From NCBI RefSeq assembly GCF_006094275.1, contig NZ_CP034412.1, positions 1,550,001-1,614,000 of the forward strand: a stretch of DNA of 64,000 nt. The letters run 5' to 3'. Position numbers and translations under genes: made by a program. Below the pieces are notes generated by a model that worked only from the letters and a program-made list of their open reading frames with translations, was not told the origin of the DNA and made no database searches. Shown here piece by piece: positions 42,353 through 52,429 of the stretch (the stretch's first letter is position 1; each line of letters begins with the position of its first letter). The stretch comes from Glutamicibacter creatinolyticus (GTDB taxonomy: Bacteria > Actinomycetota > Actinomycetes > Actinomycetales > Micrococcaceae).

Positions 42353-43210
42353 ATGGGTATCGAAATCGTTGACCAGCTGCCCACCATGGGCCAGGTCTAC
42401 GCCCGGACGGTCAAGACCCTAGGGCGCAAGGCCAAGAACCCGGTGCTGCCCGAGCTGACCCTGGTCAAGCACGGGGCGCAGGCCGATGCGCAGAAGCTGG
42501 CCGAATTCCGCCGCGCCGTGGGCGCGCGCATGAACGGCCAGCTGCCCAGCCTCTACGTGCATTCGCTGGCCTTCCCGCTGGCGATGTCCCTGATGGTGCG
42601 CGACGACTTCCCGCTGCCGCTGCTGGGGATGATCCACCTGACCAACGAGGTCACCGTGCGCCGCCCGCTGGCCGACGCGGAGGCGTTCGACGTGGCGGTC
42701 AACGCCGAGCAGCTGGCCAAGCACGCCAAGGGCGCGACCTGCGACCTGGTGGTGCGCATCTCCACCGAGGGCGAGGAGCGGATGGTGCTGCGCAGCACCT
42801 TCCTGTCCAAGGGGGTGAAGCTCGATGGTCCGAAGCCGGAGAAGGACGCGCGCTCGGACTTCCACCCGCCGCAGGCCACCGCCGTGTGGAAGCTGGGGGC
42901 GGACACCGGCCGGGCCTGGGCTGCGGTGGCCGGGGACTACAACCCGATCCACCTGTCCAAGGTGTCGGCCAAGGTGCTGGGCATGCCCCGGGCCATCGCC
43001 CACGGCATCTACCTGGCGGCGCGCGCGCTGGCGGAGATTGAACCGGTGGGCGTGGGCTACGAATGGGAGATCGAGTTCAAGACCCCGGTGCTGCTGCCGG
43101 GCACCGTGCACCTGGCCTATGAGCAGGAGGGCCGGGACTACGAGGTGACCGCCTGGAACCCGCGCAAGCTCAAGCCCCACTTCGAGCTGGAGCTGGAACT
43201 GCTGGATTAG
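42353..43210 (+). CDS. MaoC-like 3-hydroxyacyl dehydratase (HtdX-like)
   Basis: A 285-residue double hot-dog protein. The catalytic hydratase-2 motif AGDYNPIHLSKVSAKVLGMP, with Asp and His, is in the second half, followed by RAIAHGIYLAARAL. The first half is a non-catalytic hot-dog module. It hydrates or dehydrates 2-enoyl/3-hydroxyacyl thioesters. The position after fabG4 matches Rv0241c (htdX). It begins 1 base past the fabG4 stop. A perfect terminator follows. Confidence 0.92.
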   Translation: MGIEIVDQLPTMGQVYARTVKTLGRKAKNPVLPELTLVKHGAQADAQKLAEFRRAVGARMNGQLPSLYVHSLAFPLAMSLMVRDDFPLPLLGMIHLTNEVTVRRPLADAEAFDVAVNAEQLAKHAKGATCDLVVRISTEGEERMVLRSTFLSKGVKLDGPKPEKDARSDFHPPQATAVWKLGADTGRAWAAVAGDYNPIHLSKVSAKVLGMPRAIAHGIYLAARALAEIEPVGVGYEWEIEFKTPVLLPGTVHLAYEQEGRDYEVTAWNPRKLKPHFELELELLD

Positions 43211-43231
43211 CCTTACCCCGCGGGAACGTCG

Positions 43232-43269
43232 ACGGCGGCCGGAACACGCTTTGGTGTTCCGGCCGCCGT
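43232..43269. terminator. Terminator between convergent htdX-like gene and mshA
   Basis: ACGGCGGCCGGAACAC (43232-43247) pairs perfectly with 43254-43269, a 16-bp stem with a 6-base loop. It lies between the ends of the two genes. Confidence 0.9.
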
Positions 43270-43299
43270 TCGTGTTGGTTCGCCCTGTTGCTCCCGCCG

Positions 43300-44508
43300 C
43301 TAGGCCGTGGCCGCCTGCCCGGCCCGGCGGTAGGCCTGTAGCGACTGCTGCGCGGCATGCCGCCAGGTGAACCGGGCACTGTGCGCCAGCGCCGCGGTGC
43401 GGGCGGAGGCCAGCAGCTGCGGATCCCGGGCCAGGGTGAGCAGTTGCCGCGCCCACGCCTCGGGCTCCGGTTCGGGGATGAGCCAGCCCGAGACGCCGTC
43501 GGCCACCGAATAGTTCAGGCCCCCGACCCGGTTGGCGATCACCGGCGTGCCGCAGGCCTGGGCCTCGGCGGCCACCAGCCCGAACGTCTCGGACAGTGAG
43601 GGCACGGCCACCAGGTCCGCGGCGGCGAACGCCGCGGCCAGTTCGCGCGGCGGCAGCGGACCGGCCAGGTGCACCACCTCATCCAGCTCAAGCCGGGTCG
43701 CGATGGCCCGCGGATCATAGTCGTCCGCACCGGAGCGTGCCCCGTACAGCTCGGCGGTGATCCGCACGCCCGGGTCCAGCTGCCGGGCCCTGGCGATGGC
43801 CTGCAGCAGCAGGTGGGCGCCCTTCAGCCGCTGCATCCTGCCGGCGTAGACCACGTGCAGGTCACTGCCCCCGGTGGGATTGCTCCGCGCGCGGCCGGCG
43901 CCGGCCCCGAGCTGCGGCGGGTGGAAGACCTCGTGCTCCACCCCGGGCAGCACCACGTCCAGCTTGTCCTGCGGCACCCGGTAGTGCCGGCGCAGCTGTT
44001 CCGCCTCCACCGGCGTGTTGGCGATGACGCGCTGGGCGGCGGCCAGCAGGTGCCGTTCACCTTCCTTGCGTGTGGCCGGTTCGGCGATCCCGGATTCGGC
44101 TTCCTTCGCCGCCGCCGAGGTGTGCAGACTGACCACCAGCGGGATGTGCCAGGCGGTGGCCAGTTCCAGCCCCAGCATCCCGGAGAGCCAGTAGTGGGCG
44201 TGGATCACGTCCACCGGCAGGTCGCGAAAATGCTCCCGCAGGGCCCCGGCGGCCTCATCGATCAGGCCATACAGCCCGTCCTTGGAAACCCGCCGGCCTG
44301 GAGCCACCTGCAGTTCGTGCATCCACACCCGATCCTTGACCTGCTCGGTGCGCGTTGGATCAGCGCTGCGGGTCACCAGATGGACCTCATGACCCAGCTC
44401 GGACAGCGCGTAGGCCAGGTTGCGGATGTAGACGTTCATGCCTCCCGCGTCCCCGGCGCCGGGCTGCTCCATCGGGGAGGTGTGCAGGGAAAGCATGGCG
44501 ATGCGCAT
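43300..44508 (-). CDS. mshA: D-inositol-3-phosphate glycosyltransferase
   Basis: A 402-residue GT-B (GT4) enzyme that makes the first committed intermediate of mycothiol from UDP-GlcNAc and inositol-3-phosphate. It has the acceptor-side GAGDAGGMNVYIRNLAYALS loop, VIHAHYWLSGMLGLELA, and VYAGRMQRLKGAHLLLQAI with VPSLSETFGLVAAEAQACGT as the UDP-sugar site. Length and motifs match MshA. The start is ATG 44508, since MRIAMLSLHTSP is conserved; upstream frame is non-conserved. mshC also lies in this window about 9 kb away. Confidence 0.9.
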   Translation of the reverse strand: MRIAMLSLHTSPMEQPGAGDAGGMNVYIRNLAYALSELGHEVHLVTRSADPTRTEQVKDRVWMHELQVAPGRRVSKDGLYGLIDEAAGALREHFRDLPVDVIHAHYWLSGMLGLELATAWHIPLVVSLHTSAAAKEAESGIAEPATRKEGERHLLAAAQRVIANTPVEAEQLRRHYRVPQDKLDVVLPGVEHEVFHPPQLGAGAGRARSNPTGGSDLHVVYAGRMQRLKGAHLLLQAIARARQLDPGVRITAELYGARSGADDYDPRAIATRLELDEVVHLAGPLPPRELAAAFAAADLVAVPSLSETFGLVAAEAQACGTPVIANRVGGLNYSVADGVSGWLIPEPEPEAWARQLLTLARDPQLLASARTAALAHSARFTWRHAAQQSLQAYRRAGQAATA

Positions 44509-44589
44509 GGGAAAGTTCCTGGAAGAGGTCGGCGGCAGGGGGCCACTTGATGCTATCAATCAGGCCGCGCCACGCCCTTGGGATGCAAA

Positions 44590-44619
44590 ATCCCCGGCTG
44601 GCCGAAGCCAACCGGGGAT
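44590..44619 (-). terminator. Terminator of tRNA-Leu
   Basis: ATCCCCGG...CCGGGGAT stem (44590-44619), 12-13 bp with one mismatch and loop CGAA. Read on the reverse strand it ends in TTTTGC. It follows the tRNA 3' end by 8 bases. Confidence 0.85.
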
Positions 44620-44627
44620 CTCCTGCG

Positions 44628-44712
44628 TGCGCGAAGGGGGACTTGAACCCCCACCCTCTAAACGAGGACTAGCACCTCAAGCTAGCGCGTCTACCTATTC
44701 CGCCACCCGCGC
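44628..44712 (-). tRNA. tRNA-Leu (anticodon GAG)
   Basis: The reverse strand gives an 85-base class II tRNA: acceptor GCGCGGG, D arm GGCGGAATAGGTAGACGC, anticodon loop TTGAGGT flanked by GCTAGC-type arms, a long variable arm, and T arm GGGGGTTCAAGTCCCCC. The anticodon GAG reads CUC and CUU. The encoded 3' end after the discriminator A is CGCA, so CCA must be added enzymatically. An 8-base spacer separates it from a terminator. Confidence 0.94.
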
Positions 44713-44932
44713 AGGTACTCGTTGTCTGCGTTGTTATCGCAAGCAACGAAGTAAAACTTTAGCACCAGTTTAAGCCGATTTCCAATTCGGCCCAAGTGCC
44801 GGCGAAACCTGCGCCATTCCGCGCCAAAAGGCGGACTGATCACGGCAAATCATGTCAATGTCCCACTCGGGGTGCCAAGGATCACACTCTAGGCTCTGCG
44901 GGGTGTCCGGCTCAGGTGACGATTCGCGCTTC

Positions 44933-45601
44933 TCAGTCGTGCGGCAGCAGCCGGGACAGCTCTTGGGCGCCGAGCACTTCGTTGAAGATTGGACCGTCCG
45001 GCTCCATGCCGCGCCCCTGGGCGAGGCTGGCCAGGATCACCGGCTCAAATCCCAGGGCGTCGATGAGCCTGGCGACCACGGCCGCCTCCCGGCGGTGGTC
45101 CGAGGCCACCGCCAGACCCCGGCGCTGGCTCTGCTTGCGCCGCCCGCTGGTGTCCAGGTCCCAGTGGCTGATGTGGTTCAACGCCTTCACCACCCGGGTG
45201 CCGGCGAAGTGTTCGGCAATCGCCTCGGAACTGGAGAGCCCGGCCTCCAGTGCCCGCTGGAACCAGTCCGGCAGCGGCTCGTCTTCCCAGCGGTTGGTGG
45301 CGTCCACCAGGATGGTCCCGGCCAGGGTATCCGGGTCCACCTCGTCCAGTTCCTCCTGCGGCACCATGAGCACCACCAGATCCACCGCGTCGGCAATCTG
45401 TTCGGCCGGCACGGCCGTGGCCTGCGGGGCGTATTGCGCCAGGTGGTACTTCAGCATGTGTGGTGGCCGGGAAGCGGCGATGTTCACGCCGATGCCGGCC
45501 GAGGCGGCCGCCCTGGCCAGGGAGGTCCCGGCCCTTCCGGCACCCAGCACGCCGATGCGTGTGCTGGGCGCTCCTGATTCCCCCGTGGGCTTCTCGCTCA
45601 T
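44933..45601 (-). CDS. NADPH-dependent F420 reductase-like (Fno/COG2085) protein
   Basis: A 222-residue protein with an N-terminal nucleotide-binding motif GVLGAGRAGTSLARAAAS. Two strands follow (LVVLMVPQEELDEV, ILVDATN) and then VVKALNHISHWDLD in the middle. These mark the COG2085 family, which includes archaeal F420:NADP oxidoreductase. Many actinobacterial members use NADPH or unknown acceptors. No F420 biosynthesis gene is in the window. ATG 45601 is used. Confidence 0.8.
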   Translation of the reverse strand: MSEKPTGESGAPSTRIGVLGAGRAGTSLARAAASAGIGVNIAASRPPHMLKYHLAQYAPQATAVPAEQIADAVDLVVLMVPQEELDEVDPDTLAGTILVDATNRWEDEPLPDWFQRALEAGLSSSEAIAEHFAGTRVVKALNHISHWDLDTSGRRKQSQRRGLAVASDHRREAAVVARLIDALGFEPVILASLAQGRGMEPDGPIFNEVLGAQELSRLLPHD

Positions 45602-45704
45602 CAGGCCTCCTTCGCGGCGGATGGATAGTTCCTGTCCTCCAGCATCCCATCACACATGCGGGCGCTCGTGCCCATCGGACCGTAGCGGGCCGATGTGAGT
45701 GAAG

Positions 45705-45742
45705 CACACTGCCCCGCACCGGCAGCGGTGCGGGGCAGTGTG
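45705..45742 (-). terminator. Terminator after the Nramp-like gene
   Basis: A perfect 16-bp stem (45705-45720 with 45727-45742) with a 6-base loop, 28 bases past the Nramp-like stop on the reverse strand. Confidence 0.85.
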
Positions 45743-45769
45743 GAATCGGTGGTCATCGCCCCGGAAGCG

Positions 45770-47071
45770 CTAGCCGCCAAAGACCGGCGCCAGGGCCTTG
45801 ACCAGTTCGTTGACGCCCAAGGCCAGGAACAGGGCAGCGGTGATGCCCAGCGCAATGTTCGTGTGCCACTTGTTGCGCCACTGCTTCGGGGTGCGTTTGC
45901 CGTTGAGCAGACCCAGCAGGGTCAAGGCCAGGAACGGCATGAACAGCGAACCGAGTACACCGTAGGCCAGGATCAGCGCGATCGGGCGGTCCAACAGGAA
46001 CAGCAGCATCGGCGGGAAGGTCAGCCACAGCACGTAGAACCTGAAGTACTTGCCGCCCACGCGGGTGTCCTCGTGTCCCGATCCCTTGCCGCGGATGTTG
46101 CCCCAGAAGTCGGCGAACATCAGCGAAACGCCGTTCCACACGCCGATGATCGAGGAGAAGGACGCGGCCCAGAAGCCGACCAGGAATCCGAGGCCCACCA
46201 CGTCGCCGTAGCGTTCCTGCAGCACGTCGGTCAGGTCCAGCAGCCCGGCATCACCGGCGGAGAGCGCCACCCCGGCCGAACGCACCACCTCGGCGCCGAC
46301 CACCAGCATGGCGATCACGAAGATGCCGGTGATCACGTACGCCATCGAGTTGTCGATCCGCATCACGCGCATCCACTTCGGGGTGTACCAGCCCTTTTCG
46401 CGCAGCCAGTAGCCGTAGGCGGCCAGGGTGATGGTGCCGCCCACGCCGCCGGCCAGGGCCAGGGTGTAGACCACGCCGCCCTCGGGGATCATCGGGATCA
46501 GCCCGACGAACATCTGCGGAACGTTCGGCACCGCAATGATCGCCAGACCCACCACGGTGATGAACATCAGGCCCACCAGCACGGCGGTGACCTTCTCAAA
46601 GAACGCGTAATGTCCGAACCACACCATGGCAAAGCCGGCCAGTCCCATGAAGATCGCCCAGATTTTCAGGTCCACGGCCGGGAACAGCGCCGCCAACGGC
46701 ATCGCCGCGGAGCTCATGGCAGTCGCCCCGTACACAAAACCCCAGATCACGATGTAGGGCCCGAAGTACCAGGTGGTCCACTTGCCCAGGGAGCGCCAGC
46801 CCTCGAAGATGGTCTTGCCGGTGGCCAGGGTGAACCGTCCGGCACCCTCGACCAGGATGATCTTCAGGATCACACCGAGCACCACCGCCCACAGCAGTGC
46901 ATAGCCGTAGCGGCTGCCGGCCACGAGGGTAGCGACCATGTCCGCGGCGCCCACACCGGTGGCGGCCACCACCAGGCCGGGGCCAACGATCTTCCATTTC
47001 GGGGGCGCACCGGAGTCCAGCCCGGTCTCCCGGTCCCGCTCGGGGATCGCCGGTTGATTCTCTTCGGACAT
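45770..47071 (-). CDS. Nramp-superfamily transporter lacking canonical metal motifs
   Basis: A 433-residue membrane protein with about 11 hydrophobic helices. It aligns with Nramp proteins by GPGLVVAATGVGAADMVATL in the first helix and AGSRYGYALLWAVVLGV in the second. In true Nramp manganese/iron carriers the first helix holds Asp-Pro-Gly-Asn and helix 6 holds Met-Pro-His; here these sites read TGVGAAD and AGGVGGTI. The substrate is therefore uncertain and may not be Mn(II) or Fe(II). ATG 47071. It is divergent from nrdF. Confidence 0.86.
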   Translation of the reverse strand: MSEENQPAIPERDRETGLDSGAPPKWKIVGPGLVVAATGVGAADMVATLVAGSRYGYALLWAVVLGVILKIILVEGAGRFTLATGKTIFEGWRSLGKWTTWYFGPYIVIWGFVYGATAMSSAAMPLAALFPAVDLKIWAIFMGLAGFAMVWFGHYAFFEKVTAVLVGLMFITVVGLAIIAVPNVPQMFVGLIPMIPEGGVVYTLALAGGVGGTITLAAYGYWLREKGWYTPKWMRVMRIDNSMAYVITGIFVIAMLVVGAEVVRSAGVALSAGDAGLLDLTDVLQERYGDVVGLGFLVGFWAASFSSIIGVWNGVSLMFADFWGNIRGKGSGHEDTRVGGKYFRFYVLWLTFPPMLLFLLDRPIALILAYGVLGSLFMPFLALTLLGLLNGKRTPKQWRNKWHTNIALGITAALFLALGVNELVKALAPVFGG

Positions 47072-48597
<1,526 letters not shown>

Positions 48598-48654
48598 CAG
48601 CACCTTGCCCCTCCCGGGCCGTCGGCTTCGCCGCACGGTCCCCGGATGAATCCT

Positions 48655-48694
48655 CGGCGCGGCGGGTCACCATTTGTGGTGCCCCGCCGCGCCG
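48655..48694 (+). terminator. Terminator after nrdF
   Basis: A 17-bp stem (48655-48671 with 48678-48694) with one G-U pair and a 6-base loop, located 57 bases past the nrdF stop and 15 bases from the end of a convergent gene. Confidence 0.85.
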
Positions 48695-48709
48695 ACGGCA
48701 ATTAATGGC

Positions 48710-49153
48710 CTAACTGTGGCGTATAGCTGGCTGCAGGTCATTCAGGATTGCTGATTCGAGTCTCTGGAACGCTCTGGAAAAGTCGGCTCTTGCGCCCTGC
48801 ACGGGAAGGAGATCATGCGTAAATGAGCTGACGTAATCGGTAAAACTGTGCAAGGTCTCTTCTGCGAGTCGGACGATTTCAGGTGGGCATAAGATCTTGA
48901 CGCGAGTTAGGTGGACGTTGAGATCGAAAGCTATAGCAGATTGTTCCTCCGGCGTGAGATATTGCTGCGGCTCACGCACACGGTAAAAATTTAGAAGGTC
49001 GGTGTAGATCACAATCTTTTCTTGGCGCAGCCAAACATTTTGCTCCCGTATATGGTTTTGCCGATTTGTATGTAGAGCTATGGCTCCTCCGATAATTGCA
49101 CCGCCCAAACCAGACAAAGCAGAAACTATAGAAATCCAGGGCTCGATTGACAT
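48710..49153 (-). CDS. AT-rich orphan gene, membrane-anchored protein of unknown function
   Basis: A 147-residue protein with an N-terminal hydrophobic helix (ISIVSALSGLGGAIIGGAIA) rich in small residues, then charged helices with a coiled-coil look (RQNHIREQNVWLRQEK and FSRAFQRLESAILNDLQPA). I recognise no family. Its base composition is clearly AT-richer than the genes on both sides, and its codon use differs, which suggests horizontal transfer. ATG 49153 has only a weak ribosome site. It could be an envelope or phage-derived small protein; function is unknown. Confidence 0.65.
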   Translation of the reverse strand: MSIEPWISIVSALSGLGGAIIGGAIALHTNRQNHIREQNVWLRQEKIVIYTDLLNFYRVREPQQYLTPEEQSAIAFDLNVHLTRVKILCPPEIVRLAEETLHSFTDYVSSFTHDLLPVQGARADFSRAFQRLESAILNDLQPAIRHS

Positions 49154-49381
49154 CTATCCATTATCGCCACCTTGCCCGTTGCACACTAACAATCGAGGGC
49201 CATTCGGATAACCGAGTAGCCCGTTAGAAACACTTTGCTTGATCCTTTTCAGAGGGGGAGCGCGGGTCGAGAACAATTCTGGAGAGTCAGTATGCGCGGG
49301 CGAAAGCCGCGCTTTCGGATTAGGCTGGGAACAAGTCAGCGCACCGCAGCGCAAAACCCAGCATCACAAGGGGGATTGGCC

Positions 49382-50698
49382 ATGCCCAAGGAACCGGCCC
49401 TGGAACGGCTCGAAGCCGAAACCGTTGAGTTCTGCCGTGAACTGATCCGCATCGACACCACCAACTACGGCGGCAACAAAGGCCAGGGGGAGCTGCAGGC
49501 CGCCCAGTACGTGGCCGAACTGCTGCGCGAGGTGGGCCTGGACGCCAAGATCTACGAATCGGCTCCCGGCCGGGCCAACGTCGTGGCGCGGCTGGCCGGC
49601 AGCGACCCGGACCTGCCGGCGCTGGTGGTGCACGGGCACCTGGACGTGGTGCCGGCCATCGCCGAGGACTGGAGCGTGGACCCCTTTGCCGCCGAGCTGA
49701 TCGACGGGATGATCTGGGGCCGCGGGGCGGTGGACATGAAGAACATGGACGCCATGATCATCGCGGTGATCCGCCACATGGTGCGCGAGCGGATCACCCC
49801 GCGCCGCGACCTGGTCATCGCGTTCTTCGCCGACGAGGAGGCCGGCGGTGACTACGGGGCCGGGTGGATGGTCACGCACCATCCCGAACTGTTTGCCGGG
49901 GCCACCGAGGCGATCAGCGAGGTCGGCGGGTTCTCGGTGGACATCAACGGCCAGCGGGCCTACATGCTGCAGACCGCGGAAAAGGGCATCGCCTGGTCCA
50001 GGCTCACCGCCCACGGCACCGCCGGACACGGCTCCCAGCTGAACCCGCAGAACGCGGTCACCGAACTGGCCGCCGCCGTGGCCCGGATCGGATCCCACCG
50101 GTGGCCGCTGTCCTACACGCCCACCACCCGGGCGCTGCTGCAGCGGATCGGGGAACTAAGCGGCCTGGGCTTCGATGAAGCCGACCCGGCCCCGCTGCTG
50201 CGGGCCATGGGCAACGTTTCCCGCTTTGTCGGGGCCACCTTGCAAAACACCGCGAACCCGACCGCACTGTCCGCCGGGTACAAGCACAACGTCATCCCCG
50301 GACAGGCCGAGGCACTGATCGACGCCCGCACCCTGCCCGGGCAACACGAACAGACCCTGGCCACGCTGCGCGAACTGGCCGGGCAGAACGTCCAGCTGCA
50401 CGTCGACCACGAACAATCCTCCCTGGAGGTGCCCTTCTCCGGGGAACTGGTGGATTCAATGGGCACCGCCCTGCTGGCCGAGGACCCGGACGCGGTGGTG
50501 CTGCCCTACATGCTCTCGGGCGGCACCGACAACAAGTGGCTGGCCACCCTGGGCATCACCGGCTACGGGTTTGCGCCGCTGCAGCTGCCGCCCGAACTGG
50601 ACTTCACCGGCATGTTCCACGGCGTGGATGAACGCGTGCCGGTCACCGCCCTGCACTTCGGCTCCCGGGTGCTCGCCCGACTGCTGAGCACCTACTAG
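49382..50698 (+). CDS. M20-family zinc peptidase/deacylase
   Basis: A 438-residue metallohydrolase with VVHGHLDVVP (first zinc His-Asp), WGRGAVDMKNMDAMI (bridging Asp), FFADEEAGGDYGAGWM (catalytic Glu) and LSGGTDNKWLATLG near the C-terminus. A lid dimerisation domain lies between. Family members hydrolyse dipeptides, N-acyl amino acids or succinyl-diaminopimelate. The exact substrate is not evident. AAGGGGGA precedes ATG 49382. It is followed after 29 bases by an acyl-CoA dehydrogenase-like gene. Confidence 0.92.
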   Translation: MPKEPALERLEAETVEFCRELIRIDTTNYGGNKGQGELQAAQYVAELLREVGLDAKIYESAPGRANVVARLAGSDPDLPALVVHGHLDVVPAIAEDWSVDPFAAELIDGMIWGRGAVDMKNMDAMIIAVIRHMVRERITPRRDLVIAFFADEEAGGDYGAGWMVTHHPELFAGATEAISEVGGFSVDINGQRAYMLQTAEKGIAWSRLTAHGTAGHGSQLNPQNAVTELAAAVARIGSHRWPLSYTPTTRALLQRIGELSGLGFDEADPAPLLRAMGNVSRFVGATLQNTANPTALSAGYKHNVIPGQAEALIDARTLPGQHEQTLATLRELAGQNVQLHVDHEQSSLEVPFSGELVDSMGTALLAEDPDAVVLPYMLSGGTDNKWLATLGITGYGFAPLQLPPELDFTGMFHGVDERVPVTALHFGSRVLARLLSTY

Positions 50699-50727
50699 AG
50701 CACGCCCACCCACGAAAGGACACACCA

Positions 50728-51864
50728 GTGGAGATCACCGAGGCACTGCCCGAGGAACTGCTCGAGCGCTTCCGCGCCCGCGCCGCCGGCTACGATGAGC
50801 GCAACACGTTCTGCACCGAGGACTTTGCGCAACTGCGCGACCGCGGGTACCTGAAGGCGCTGCTGCCGGTGGAGCGCGGCGGCTACGGCTGGGGGCTGAG
50901 CGAGCTGGCCCTGGCCCAGCGCCGGCTGGCCACCGCCGCCCCGGCCACGGCGCTGGCGGTGAACATGCACCACGTGTGGGCCGGGGTCGCCCAGCTGCTG
51001 GCCGCGCGCGGGGACCAGCGCCTGGCGATGGTGCAGGACTGGATCGCCGAGGGTGAGGTGATGGCCTTCGGGATCAGCGAGCCGGGCAATGACGCGGTGC
51101 TCTTCGATTCAAAGACCACCGCCGAGGAGCGCGGGGACGGCTCGGTGGCGTTCACCGGCACGAAGATCTTCACCTCCCTGGCCCCGGCCTTCACCCGGCT
51201 GGGCGTGTTCGGCAAGAACGCCGAAGGGCAGCTGGTGCACGGGTTCGTGGCCCGCGGCGAGGGCGTCGAGTCGCTGAATGACTGGAACACCCTGGGCATG
51301 CGCGCCAGCCAGTCGCACACCACCAAGCTGTCCGGGGCCATCGCCCCGGCACAGTGGGTGCACACCCGCCTGGCCGCGGGCCCCAACCCGGACGCCCTGG
51401 TGTTCGGGATCTTCGCCTCGTTCCTGACCCTGACCGCCAGCGTCTACGTGGGCCTGGCCGAGCGTGGGCTGCAGCTGGGCACCGCGGCCCTCCAGCGCCG
51501 GGTGCACCAGGACGGGCAGGCCTACACCCAGGATGTGCGCGCCCGCTCGATCCTGGCCGAGGCCGGAATGCGCATGCTCACCCTGGATGCGCTGCAGCGC
51601 CAGGTCGCCGGGGACCTGGACGCACTGGTGGACCACGGGCCGCAGTGGTTCCCGAAGCTGGTCACCCTGCGCACCAGGGCGGGGGACTGGGCGCGGGAGA
51701 ACGTCCAAGACGCCGGCCAGCTGATCGGCGGGGGCGGCTACTTCCGGGGCAGCGAGTTCGAGCGGCTCTACCGGGACGTGCAGGCCAGCTGGTACCACCC
51801 GTCCAATGCGGCCTCGGCGGCGAACACCGTGGCCAGCTGGCTAGTGGGACCGCTGGAAGACTGA
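50728..51864 (+). CDS. Acyl-CoA dehydrogenase-family protein
   Basis: A 378-residue flavoprotein with the ACAD fold: N-terminal helices, MAFGISEPGNDAVLFDSKTT in the middle domain, WNTLGMRASQSHTTKLSGAI, and LIGGGGYFRGSEFERLYRDV with the FAD-side Gly motif. Its catalytic base cannot be assigned by eye. It starts with GTG behind GAAAGGA. Its last 24 bases overlap the end of a convergent small gene. The substrate is unknown. Confidence 0.88.
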   Translation: MEITEALPEELLERFRARAAGYDERNTFCTEDFAQLRDRGYLKALLPVERGGYGWGLSELALAQRRLATAAPATALAVNMHHVWAGVAQLLAARGDQRLAMVQDWIAEGEVMAFGISEPGNDAVLFDSKTTAEERGDGSVAFTGTKIFTSLAPAFTRLGVFGKNAEGQLVHGFVARGEGVESLNDWNTLGMRASQSHTTKLSGAIAPAQWVHTRLAAGPNPDALVFGIFASFLTLTASVYVGLAERGLQLGTAALQRRVHQDGQAYTQDVRARSILAEAGMRMLTLDALQRQVAGDLDALVDHGPQWFPKLVTLRTRAGDWARENVQDAGQLIGGGGYFRGSEFERLYRDVQASWYHPSNAASAANTVASWLVGPLED

Positions 51865-52095
51865 GCCCTCCAGGGTGCCGCTCACCCGCATCACCCGCCG
51901 GCGCAGCCAGTACTTGAAGGCCCCGCCCTCGTAGCGGCAGGTGCGCACCAGCTCCCACTTGCCGTTCTCGGCGTGCTCCTTCAGGGCCGCGCGGGCCAAA
52001 TGCTTGGGCTCCCCGGGGAACGAGGTGATCACCAGGTACTCGAAGCGGTCATCCGCGGGCTGGTGCAATGGTGCCTTGATCCGTTCCTGAATCAT
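51841..52095 (-). CDS. DUF5703-like small actinobacterial protein
   Basis: An 84-residue cytoplasmic protein with FEYLVITSFPGEPKHLARAA, then NGKWELVRTCRYEGGAFKYW and a basic end. It matches the short conserved DUF5703 family found in actinobacteria, with no assigned function. ATG 52095 is used, since GGGGG lies upstream. Its 3' end overlaps the end of the acyl-CoA dehydrogenase gene by 24 bases, tail to tail, so their mRNAs can pair as antisense. Confidence 0.75.
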   Translation of the reverse strand: MIQERIKAPLHQPADDRFEYLVITSFPGEPKHLARAALKEHAENGKWELVRTCRYEGGAFKYWLRRRVMRVSGTLEGSVFQRSH

Positions 52096-52140
52096 CAAAC
52101 CCCCTACCGTGCCGGTCTATTCGGCTGTAGCGTGTGTGCC

Positions 52141-52350
52141 ATGAGCGTCGATCCCAACTATGCCTTGCAGGTCTTCATCGCCCGCCTGGAAAACCACCTG
52201 GAGGTCATCTCCACCAGCCGCGGCGCCACCGACGCGACGGTGGACGCCGCCTTTGGTGCGTTGGCCGATGCCTTCGAGGCGTACGACGATGCTTTGTACG
52301 ACAAGTATGGCGAGTTGTTGCCGTTTACGATACCCAATGACGAGTCGTGA
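52141..52350 (+). CDS. Small conserved acidic protein
   Basis: A 69-residue acidic, Ala-rich protein with a helical profile (YALQVFIARLENHLEVISTS, then VDAAFGALADAFEAYDDALY). It contains no Cys and no membrane segment. I recognise it only as a short protein often present upstream of uppP in actinobacteria. ATG 52141 starts 45 bases from the divergent DUF5703 gene. It lies 79 bases before uppP and may share its transcript. Function is unknown. Confidence 0.65.
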   Translation: MSVDPNYALQVFIARLENHLEVISTSRGATDATVDAAFGALADAFEAYDDALYDKYGELLPFTIPNDES

Positions 52351-52429
52351 CTACGACCACGGGCGGATTTTTGGGGACCCCGGTGTTTTAGGCAGGGGTT
52401 TGGCCTGGGACTTGAAGTAGTGTCGAGGG

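Noticed and set aside
48601-48709. Possible CRISPR or tandem repeat near the nrdF terminator
   Set aside because: Only one hairpin is present and there is no regularly spaced repeat.
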